10,898 bases of DNA from Spirochaetia bacterium. GTDB taxonomy: Bacteria > Spirochaetota > Spirochaetia > Treponematales > Rectinemataceae. Position numbers and translations under genes: made by a program. The stretch spans positions 1 through 10,898 of the forward strand of contig JAJTBL010000036.1 in assembly GCA_021286925.1 (NCBI GenBank), given 5' to 3'. This document shows, in pieces, positions 5,199 to 10,898 of this stretch. How positions within the stretch are numbered: position 1 is the first letter of the stretch; every line of letters starts with the position of its first letter. The notes under the pieces are model-generated. The model saw only the letters and a list, made by a program, of their open reading frames with translations. It ran no database searches and was not told the origin of the DNA.

Positions 5199-7052
5199 AT
5201 GCAGTTTCCGTTAAATCTCAGAAATCGGAATGTCAAAGACTGGGTCGAGAAGATGGTTGCTCTCTGCAAGCCGGATTTTGTCTACTGGTGCGACGGCAGT
5301 GAAGAAGAGTATGCCACGATTTGCCAGGCTCTGGTCAAATCAGGCACCTTTATCCCCCTCAATCCCGAGAAACGGCCGAATTCTTTTCTCGCCCGTTCCG
5401 ATCCGAGCGATGTCGCGCGGGTTGAAGACAGGACCTTTATTTGTAGCAAAAACAAGGTCGATGCCGGCCCCACCAACAACTGGATGGATCCGAAAGAGAT
5501 GAAAACCCGGCTCAGACACCTCTTTGACGGATGCATGCGGGGCAGAACAATGTATGTCATCCCCTTTTCCATGGGGCCGATCGGTTCTCCGATGTCGCAT
5601 ATCGGCATCGAGATAACCGATTCTGGATATGTCGCTGTCAATATGAAAATCATGACGAGGATGGGTTCGGCTGTTCTCGATGTTCTTGGGGAGAATGGTG
5701 AATTTGTTCCTTGTCTCCATTCAGTCGGCATGCCGCTTGAACCCGGTCAGGCTGATGTACCCTGGCCATGCAACAAAGAAGAAAAATATATCGTCCATTT
5801 CCCTGAAGAGCGCTCTATCTGGTCTTATGGCTCAGGCTATGGGGGCAATGCTCTGCTTGGCAAAAAATGTTTTTCCCTGAGAATTGCGACGGTTATCGCT
5901 CGGGATCAGGGTTGGCTGGCTGAACACATGCTCATTCTGGGTGTCGAATCACCGGAACACGAAAAAACCTATGTTGCGGCAGCCTTCCCAAGCGCCTGCG
6001 GGAAAACCAACTTTGCCATGCTCATCCCTCCTGCTGAATTTGAGGGCTGGAAGATAACCACTATCGGTGATGATATCGCGTGGATCCGCCCGGCCAAGGA
6101 TGGGCAGGTCAAAGCTATCAATCCCGAAATGGGGTTTTTCGGCGTTGCGCCGGGTACCTCGGAGAAGTCAAATCCAAACGCCATGGCAAGTATTCGGGCG
6201 AATACTATTTTCACCAATACAGCGCTGACTCCCGATGGAGATGTCTGGTGGGAGGGAATGACAGATGAGCCACCTGAAGGCTTGATCGACTGGCGCGGCA
6301 ATCCCTGGGATCCAGCTTCAGGCAAACCCGCATCACACCCGAATGCACGGTTTACCGCTCCGCTGACCCAGTGCCCCTCCCTGGATTCCGAATGGAACAG
6401 CCCCGATGGCGTCCCCATCAAAGCCTTCATTTTCGGCGGCCGGCGCAGTACGGTGTACCCGCTGGTTTACCAATCCTTCAACTGGGCTTATGGTGTGTAT
6501 CTCGCGGCGACATTGGGTTCTGAAACCACGGCAGCCGCAGCCGGCGAAGTCGGGAAAGTGCGGCGCGATCCCTTTGCGATGCTGCCGTTCTGCGGATACA
6601 ACATGGCTGCGTATTTCAATTATTGGCTGCGGTTCGGCCGCAATATCCGCAACCCTCCGAGAATTTTCTCGGTCAACTGGTTCAGAAAGGACGCGAACGG
6701 TAAATTCCTCTGGCCGGGATTCAGCCAGAACATCCGGGTTCTCAAATGGATTGTAGACCGCGCCAATAATCACGGGAAGGCGGTGGAAAGCCCCATCGGA
6801 TGGATGCCTCGCTATGAGGATATGTGCTGGGATGGGCTCGATTATTCAAAGGAAAAATTCAGCGAGCTCATGGCGGTGGATCGCCAGCTCTGGATGAATG
6901 AAATTCTCTCGCACGATGAGCTGTTCATGAAGCTGTATGATAGGCTCCCGAAAGAGATGATTTTTATAAAAGAGCTGATGCTTTCCAGTCTCTGGCGGTC
7001 GCCTGAGCATTGGGAGTTCCTGCAGTGCGATTTTGAGCCAACCGAAGATTGA
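5199..7052 (+). CDS. pckG: GTP-dependent phosphoenolpyruvate carboxykinase
   Basis: A 617-residue cytosolic enzyme that interconverts oxaloacetate plus GTP with phosphoenolpyruvate, CO2 and GDP, in gluconeogenesis or, in anaerobes, CO2-fixing fermentation. GTP-type hallmarks are the P-loop FPSACGKTN (263-271) with the reactive Cys267, GDDIAWI (290-296, metal Asp291/Asp292), LLGKKCFSLRIA (219-230, metal-site Lys), AEHMLILG (241-248, metal-site His243), GGRRSTVYPLVY (413-424) and the guanine-pocket region around RKDANGKFLWPGF (496-508). Length is typical of the family. The start at 5199 is chosen because GGGAGG lies 4-5 bases upstream and MQFPL begins the homologous region; an ATG at 5166 in the leader lacks a site and lies inside the leader stem. 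It is followed by a strong terminator. It could be partly co-transcribed with the PadR module, as no terminator is seen at 5009-5060. Confidence 0.97.
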   Translation: MQFPLNLRNRNVKDWVEKMVALCKPDFVYWCDGSEEEYATICQALVKSGTFIPLNPEKRPNSFLARSDPSDVARVEDRTFICSKNKVDAGPTNNWMDPKEMKTRLRHLFDGCMRGRTMYVIPFSMGPIGSPMSHIGIEITDSGYVAVNMKIMTRMGSAVLDVLGENGEFVPCLHSVGMPLEPGQADVPWPCNKEEKYIVHFPEERSIWSYGSGYGGNALLGKKCFSLRIATVIARDQGWLAEHMLILGVESPEHEKTYVAAAFPSACGKTNFAMLIPPAEFEGWKITTIGDDIAWIRPAKDGQVKAINPEMGFFGVAPGTSEKSNPNAMASIRANTIFTNTALTPDGDVWWEGMTDEPPEGLIDWRGNPWDPASGKPASHPNARFTAPLTQCPSLDSEWNSPDGVPIKAFIFGGRRSTVYPLVYQSFNWAYGVYLAATLGSETTAAAAGEVGKVRRDPFAMLPFCGYNMAAYFNYWLRFGRNIRNPPRIFSVNWFRKDANGKFLWPGFSQNIRVLKWIVDRANNHGKAVESPIGWMPRYEDMCWDGLDYSKEKFSELMAVDRQLWMNEILSHDELFMKLYDRLPKEMIFIKELMLSSLWRSPEHWEFLQCDFEPTED

Positions 7053-7081
7053 TGAGTGTCACGAAGATTGTTTATTGGAAA

Positions 7082-7126
7082 AGAGGCCTGATACGGCAAT
7101 CAGCGTATCAGGCCTTTGCATTTTTT
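7082..7126 (+). terminator. Strong intrinsic terminator after pckG, probably bidirectional
   Basis: AGGCCTGATACG (7084-7095) and CGTATCAGGCCT (7104-7115) form a perfect 12-bp stem with an 8-base loop, followed on the plus strand by TTGCATTTTTT. On the minus strand the same stem is followed by CTTTTCC, a weaker T-tract. It sits 30 bases from the pckG stop and just beyond the stop of the convergent CoA-transferase gene, so it probably ends both transcripts. Confidence 0.93.
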
Positions 7127-7142
7127 GAGGCGTAAATAATTC

Positions 7143-8450
7143 TCAGATATATCCCAGCTCGCGGGCTTTTGCCAGCAAACCTTCCCTGAACTCCGGGCTG
7201 GCAATGTTCACCAGCTCTTTTACGCGTTCTCGGACTGTCTTGCCCCTCAGTCTCGCTATGCCATGCTCTGTCACGACATGATCCACAAAACTACGGTGCA
7301 GGGTGACGGCGGTTCCCTCGGGCAGAACCGGCACAATAGTTGAAACCGTTCCGTTTTTGGCCGTGGAATAGCAGGCGATAATGCTCTTGCCCTTGCCGTC
7401 CTTGCCCGCCACCGCTCCTTGTGCCGTGTCCGACTGGCCGCCAGTTCCGGAGTATTGAACCGTTCCCAGGCTCTCGCTTGCTACTTGCCCGGTCAGGTCC
7501 ACCATGAGGCAAGTGTTGATGGAAACCATTTTTGAATTCTCGGCTATCACAGCTGGATCGTTGACCCATTTTCCCCGCTGGAATTCCACAGCCACATTGT
7601 CGTCCAGCCAGTCATAGAGTTTTCGTGAACCCATGGCGAAGGTCGCGACGAACTTGCCCTTTTTCAGCGTTTTCATCCGATTAGTGATGACGCCCATTTC
7701 ATACAGTTCCATCATGGAATCCACGAACATCTCGGTATGGACGCCCAGCTCTTTTTTCTCGCGAAGCGCTAGCGCTGCGGCATTGGGAATTCCGCCGATG
7801 CCAAGCTGGATTGTCGAGCCGTCTTCGACGAGGTCGGCGATATACTGGCCGATAGCCAGATCGGTTGCGTTGGGCTGGGGGGCTGGCAGCTCCGGCACCT
7901 CCTGCTCGTTGTCGACAAAAAAATCCACTTCTGAAATGTGAAGCTGGGTGTCTCCCAGTGTTCTCGGCAGCCGCGGGTTGACTTCCAGAATGACCAATTT
8001 GGCAGCCTCCAGAATGTCTTTTTCATAGGTGATGCCGAGTGAAAGCGAAACAAAGCCATGTTTGTCTGGCGGCGTGCAGGTTCCGTAAAAAATGTCCGGC
8101 TGATGCGCGTGAATTCGATCTGAAGCCGAGCGATGAAGCATGTTCGGAACAAAGGTTACCGTGCCTGTCCCCGCTTTGATCGCCGCCCGTGAGCCGGGAG
8201 CGTGAAACCAGCTTGCCAGTTCAAAATGCCCCCGCATTTCGGGTTTCATATAGAAATCATAGGGCTTGAGGGTGAGACAGGAAAAAACCCGTACATCTTC
8301 AACACGGTCAGCCACGGTGTGAAACTGCGACATACAGCCTTGCGGCTCGGATGCGCACATTGCGACGATGACATCCTGGTTACTTGCAATTTTGCTGACC
8401 GCTTCCGGAATGCTGATAAATTTGCTTTTATACAGATCAAGCCAATTCAT
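7143..8450 (-). CDS. Acetyl-CoA hydrolase/transferase family, 4-hydroxybutyrate CoA-transferase-like
   Basis: A 435-residue family I-type CoA-transferase that should move CoA between an acyl-CoA and a short-chain acid such as acetate, butyrate or 4-hydroxybutyrate. Family marks are GTCTPPDKHGF (123-133), LGIGGIPNA (216-224), the LGVHTEM segment holding the predicted catalytic Glu240, QYSGTGGQSDTAQGA (332-346) and VTEHGIARLRGK (393-404). Length agrees with 4-hydroxybutyrate CoA-transferase (AbfT/Cat2-like) and butyryl-CoA:acetate CoA-transferase relatives. The ATG at 8450 is preferred over a TTG at 8456 because AGGAGG (8458-8463) is 7 bases from the ATG and only one from the TTG. It lies 29 bases downstream of the KAS III-like gene and is probably co-transcribed. 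The exact acyl substrate cannot be assigned. Confidence 0.9.
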   Translation of the reverse strand: MNWLDLYKSKFISIPEAVSKIASNQDVIVAMCASEPQGCMSQFHTVADRVEDVRVFSCLTLKPYDFYMKPEMRGHFELASWFHAPGSRAAIKAGTGTVTFVPNMLHRSASDRIHAHQPDIFYGTCTPPDKHGFVSLSLGITYEKDILEAAKLVILEVNPRLPRTLGDTQLHISEVDFFVDNEQEVPELPAPQPNATDLAIGQYIADLVEDGSTIQLGIGGIPNAAALALREKKELGVHTEMFVDSMMELYEMGVITNRMKTLKKGKFVATFAMGSRKLYDWLDDNVAVEFQRGKWVNDPAVIAENSKMVSINTCLMVDLTGQVASESLGTVQYSGTGGQSDTAQGAVAGKDGKGKSIIACYSTAKNGTVSTIVPVLPEGTAVTLHRSFVDHVVTEHGIARLRGKTVRERVKELVNIASPEFREGLLAKARELGYI

Positions 8451-8479
8451 ATTCAATCCTCCTGATTTTCCACATTACT

Positions 8480-9487
8480 TTAAATTCTGATCAGCACCGC
8501 ACCGACGGCGAGACCAGCTCCCGAGGCGACAAGGACTGCTAGATCTCCCTTTTTCACCGTGCCTTTCTGCAAGGCTGTGTGCAGAGCCATCGGTACGCAC
8601 CCTGAGCCGGTATAGCCATACTCATCCATGATGGTTGTTGTCTTTTCCATCGGTTCACCGAGCAGGGACATAACTTCGGCAATGACAGACTGATTGATCT
8701 GCGTAAAGATGAAGTGGGAAACAGCTTTTTGCTCGACACCGGCTTTTTCGAGAAGCCGCCGCACCAGCGGTGGCCAGAGCTTGATGTTGCGATCGCCGGG
8801 GAGGCGCTGCAGCAATTCAAGGCCATAGGTTCCCGCGTCCAACAGCTCTCTGGTCACCGGTTTTCGGGTTCCTCCGGCATATACGCCCACATAGTTCCAT
8901 TGCGTTCCGTCGGCCCTGAAGGCGCTTTCGATGAATCCCGGTTCATCGTCCTCAGCACGCTCAAGGACGAACGCTCCGGCGCCGTCGGCAAAAATTGACC
9001 AGCCAAAGCTGTCGTTGGGGCGGACAAAGGCAGGCATATTGTAGACTCCCACAACAACCGCGTAGCGCAGGGATGCGTCCGATAGCATGGTTCTTGAACA
9101 CAGATCCAGGGCTGTCACGAAGCTTGCGCATGAAGCGCCGACATCGAAAGCCCGGGACTCCCGTTCAGCGCCTTGCAGCCTGCCCTGCAGAAGAATAGCG
9201 GTTGCCGGTGAAATATATTCCGGCGTATCAGTGGCGACGACAAACATCCCGACATCGTTCGCGTCGACCTGCGCATTTGCAAGCGCCTGCCGGGCTGCCT
9301 TTTCGGCAAAATCCGCAGTTGTCTCGTCGAGCCCGGAAAGCCGGGCAATGTGCCTGCGCTTGATACCCAGCTTTTCTTCATGTTTGGCGCTGTCAAACTC
9401 GATGCCGGTCAAAGCCTTCAGCTTTTCATTGCTGATCGCGGGGCCTGGTGCGTACAGCCCTGTTCCCGCAATCCGTACTGAAGCCAT
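8480..9487 (-). CDS. KAS III (FabH)-like thiolase-fold protein with altered active site
   Basis: A 335-residue thiolase-superfamily protein of ketoacyl-ACP synthase III type. Visible features are GIKRRHI (41-47), DVGASCASFVTALD with nucleophile Cys120, FADGAGAFVL (166-175), and the C-terminal GAGLAVGAVLIRI that replaces the usual GGGFTWGSALVRF-like tail. The segment normally HQAN reads FTQINQ (261-266), placing Gln263 where His is expected. The segment normally YGNTS reads YGYTGSG (290-296), placing Tyr292 where Asn is expected. The Cys-His-Asn triad is therefore Cys-Gln-Tyr. It may be a specialised acyltransferase or condensing enzyme rather than the housekeeping FabH. The start at 9487 has AGGAGG 6 bases upstream; a longer frame to 9532 adds unrelated residues. 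It lies between the TetR regulator and the CoA-transferase, suggesting acyl-CoA substrates. Confidence 0.85.
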   Translation of the reverse strand: MASVRIAGTGLYAPGPAISNEKLKALTGIEFDSAKHEEKLGIKRRHIARLSGLDETTADFAEKAARQALANAQVDANDVGMFVVATDTPEYISPATAILLQGRLQGAERESRAFDVGASCASFVTALDLCSRTMLSDASLRYAVVVGVYNMPAFVRPNDSFGWSIFADGAGAFVLERAEDDEPGFIESAFRADGTQWNYVGVYAGGTRKPVTRELLDAGTYGLELLQRLPGDRNIKLWPPLVRRLLEKAGVEQKAVSHFIFTQINQSVIAEVMSLLGEPMEKTTTIMDEYGYTGSGCVPMALHTALQKGTVKKGDLAVLVASGAGLAVGAVLIRI

Positions 9488-9534
9488 ATGGAACCTCCTC
9501 TCAACCAATTCGCATTTTTTGTGCAACGGCACAT

Positions 9535-10665
9535 TTATAATTCGAACTTCCCCGCAAAACCTGTCTGATAGAACTGTCCCAGCTGGAGAATGACATTGCG
9601 GGCATTTGCAGGCGATTCATCGAAAATCACCTCAATGCCAAGATAATGGGCGACTCCCAGCAAAAATTCGATGCTGGTCGGATCGAGCGCGGCAATCCCT
9701 GGATCCTGATGCTTGCGGTAGCCTTCCGCGAAGGCGTCATAATATATTTTGACTTCTGCTGGCAGGACGAATTCAGCTTCCCGGACAATGCCGTAGCAGG
9801 TGCGGTCGATGGACAGATAGACAATAAAAAGCCACAGCCCCCGCAGTTCGCGTTCCAGGCTGTTAAGCCCCGGCGGCAGATTGATGGTAATAAAATGCCG
9901 AACCTCTCTGCCGACTCGATGGATAAGCTCGGCATAAAAAGATTCTTTGCTGTCAAAATAGGTATAGAAAGCGCCGGTTGAGAGCCCCGCCCTGTCTGTA
10001 ATTTCATGAATATTGGTGTTGAAATATCCTTTTTCACCGAACAGCGTTTTGCCTTCTATCAGAAGCCTTTCTCTGCCGTCGGGCATGATTTGGAGAGGCA
10101 GGGGGGTTATGGATGTCGAAAATACCTTTTTTTCATCAATCGGCAAACCATGAAAAATTCCATCTTTCAGAATCGCGAGCAGACGTTTTCGCTCAACCGG
10201 AATCTGATGAAAGGCTGAGCGGACTGAGGCGAAGCGGAGCCCGCCAAGCCCGAAAAGGTAATCCGCAATATCAGGTTCGCTTTTCAAAATATAGAACAAG
10301 GCATGCTCATAGACAGCTTTCAGCCGCTTTTCATACTCGAAGTATCGGTACTGTCCCTCTCTGAACACTTTGACGAGGGCAGTATTTTCCTGAGAGAAGC
10401 CATAGATGATGTCGATGAAGCTGGAAAGGCGCTCAAGCGCTGAATCACCGGAGACCTGCGCCACTGAACTGCTTATTTTGCTGATCACCAGTTCGAGGAT
10501 TTCCCTGAAAATCGCCTCTTTGTCTTTGAAATATTTATAGAAAAGACCGTTTGAGAGGCCAGCATTCCTGCATATTTCCGCGACGGACACCGTGCCGAAC
10601 CATTTCCGGGAAAATAAGTCAATCGAGGAGAGAATGAGACGTTCTTTGCTGGATCTCTTTTCCAT
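9535..10665 (-). CDS. Tandem double TetR-family regulator
   Basis: A 376-residue protein made of two complete TetR-like units. HTH 1 spans about 9-52 (VAEICRNAGLSNGLFYKYF at 28-46) and is followed by an all-helical ligand domain to about 185. HTH 2 spans about 199-242 (HEITDRAGLSTGAFYTYF at 220-237) and is followed by a second helical domain to 376. A single TetR protein is usually about 190-210 residues, so each half is full length and the chain could fold as an intramolecular pseudo-dimer. The halves are clearly diverged. The start at 10665 has GAGG 7 bases upstream. It is 47 bases upstream of the KAS III-like gene and likely leads that operon. Candidate targets are the dyad at 10708-10722 and acyl-metabolism genes here. 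The ligand is unknown; an acyl-CoA or fatty acid is an inference from neighbours. Confidence 0.92.
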   Translation of the reverse strand: MEKRSSKERLILSSIDLFSRKWFGTVSVAEICRNAGLSNGLFYKYFKDKEAIFREILELVISKISSSVAQVSGDSALERLSSFIDIIYGFSQENTALVKVFREGQYRYFEYEKRLKAVYEHALFYILKSEPDIADYLFGLGGLRFASVRSAFHQIPVERKRLLAILKDGIFHGLPIDEKKVFSTSITPLPLQIMPDGRERLLIEGKTLFGEKGYFNTNIHEITDRAGLSTGAFYTYFDSKESFYAELIHRVGREVRHFITINLPPGLNSLERELRGLWLFIVYLSIDRTCYGIVREAEFVLPAEVKIYYDAFAEGYRKHQDPGIAALDPTSIEFLLGVAHYLGIEVIFDESPANARNVILQLGQFYQTGFAGKFEL

Positions 10666-10707
10666 ACTGGACCTCGCTCGACATACCCTGACATATTCTC
10701 AGCGAAT

Positions 10708-10722
10708 TGACCAGACGGGTCA
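10708..10722. promoter_or_regulatory. Candidate TetR operator TGACC-N5-GGTCA
   Basis: Perfect 5-bp inverted arms (10708-10712 and 10718-10722) with a 5-base centre AGACG, 42 bases upstream of the tandem-TetR start. It sits just downstream of the candidate -10, where a bound repressor would block transcription start. This fits TetR autoregulation but is unproven; short dyads also occur by chance. Confidence 0.45.
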
Positions 10723-10725
10723 CTA

Positions 10726-10754
10726 ATCTGAGTGAGAAGTGATTCATCTGTCAA
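10726..10754 (-). promoter_or_regulatory. Candidate promoter of the TetR/KAS III/CoA-transferase operon
   Basis: Reading on the minus strand, TTGACA (10749-10754) is a perfect -35. Seventeen bases later TCAGAT (10726-10731) is a weak -10 (3/6). The predicted start near 10719 falls within the dyad at 10708-10722. A weak -10 could mean dependence on an activator or another sigma factor. Confidence 0.4.
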
Positions 10755-10836
10755 TGAAAATCAGTATATGGCATGATTTTAAATCGCGCAAGGAATAATT
10801 TGAAAATTTCCTGGAAAATAATGGCTCCTGTCAAAA

Positions 10837-10864
10837 TTGGATTCAGTTTATCGGAAAATATATT
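10837..10864 (+). promoter_or_regulatory. Possible outward promoter at the right edge
   Basis: TTGGAT (10837-10842), a 16-base spacer, then TATATT (10859-10864). The -10 overlaps the left arm of the dyad at 10859-10880. The gene it would serve lies outside the window, and the AT richness makes chance matches likely. Confidence 0.3.
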
Positions 10865-10880
10865 AATTCAATTTAATATA
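10859..10880. promoter_or_regulatory. Perfect AT-only dyad TATATTAA-N6-TTAATATA
   Basis: Two exact 8-bp inverted arms (10859-10866 and 10873-10880) around TTCAAT. It overlaps the possible outward promoter, as an operator would. In such AT-rich DNA a chance origin is possible. Confidence 0.4.
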
Positions 10881-10898
10881 AAAAATTAAATTAGATTT

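Larger units (their letters stand above)
10666..10898. other. Non-coding right-edge region, AT-rich
   Basis: No ORF with a credible start and ribosome site is seen here. The left part holds the promoter and operator candidates for the TetR operon. From about 10770 onward composition turns strongly AT-rich, with a dyad (10859-10880) and a possible outward promoter, suggesting the control region of a gene beyond the window. Confidence 0.6.

Noticed and set aside
5282..5731. Minus-strand open frames inside pckG, also at 5969-6430 and 6333-6773
   Set aside because: They are antisense shadows of an unambiguous PEPCK gene and lack family motifs or convincing start sites.
8451..8456. TTG start two codons upstream for the CoA-transferase
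   Set aside because: AGGAGG is only one base from the TTG but 7 bases from the ATG at 8450.
10807..10817. TTTCC-T-GGAAA palindrome as an operator
   Set aside because: Short, isolated and away from any clear promoter; too easily produced by chance in AT-rich DNA.

Overview
The window is chromosomal-type DNA from a bacterium. It has dense coding on both strands and good Shine-Dalgarno sites, with no mobile elements, CRISPR array, tRNA or rRNA. Nothing fixes the lineage. A 617-residue GTP-type PEP carboxykinase, a KAS III-like enzyme, a 4-hydroxybutyrate-type CoA-transferase and Ala-rich in-frame repeats would suit an anaerobic fermenter such as a spirochaete, but that assignment is a low-confidence inference.

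Layout. (1) Positions 114-3073, minus strand: a tight three-gene operon transcribed tatD -> tcdA -> class I/II aminotransferase, with one base between each stop and the next start. The aminotransferase carries a 12-bp tandem repeat encoding an EAAS-type helical insert. (2) Positions 3074-3200: a divergent intergenic region with a strong plus-strand promoter (TTGACG-N17-TATATT) and a palindrome, TATGTA-T-TACATA, that resembles a PadR operator. (3) Positions 3201-5008, plus strand: a small unknown ORF, a hairpin, a PadR-family repressor, and a HAAS-DUF4097 protein whose start overlaps the padR stop (ATGA). This looks like an autoregulated module. (4) Positions 5009-5198: a leader rich in inverted repeats ahead of pckG (5199-7052), which ends in a very strong terminator that probably also serves the convergent operon. 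(5) Positions 7143-10665, minus strand: tandem-TetR regulator -> KAS III-like protein -> acetyl-CoA hydrolase/transferase-family CoA-transferase. A candidate promoter and a TGACC-N5-GGTCA dyad lie upstream of the regulator. (6) Positions 10666-10898: non-coding and AT-rich, with a perfect 8-bp-arm dyad and a possible outward promoter at the right edge.

How the parts may work together. The tatD/tcdA/aminotransferase operon pairs a metal-dependent hydrolase and a predicted tRNA ct6A-forming enzyme with an aminotransferase of unknown substrate. The PadR module probably senses a stress or ligand and controls its own HAAS-DUF4097 effector. The minus-strand operon on the right looks like a regulated acyl-CoA function: the CoA-transferase activates or swaps acyl groups, the KAS III-like protein uses a thioester, and the double TetR regulator may respond to a related ligand.

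The most unusual points are the covalently duplicated TetR regulator; the KAS III-like protein that keeps its nucleophilic Cys but has Gln and Tyr where the catalytic His and Asn normally sit; the minisatellite inside the aminotransferase gene; and the PadR-box/small-ORF/HAAS-DUF4097 cassette.
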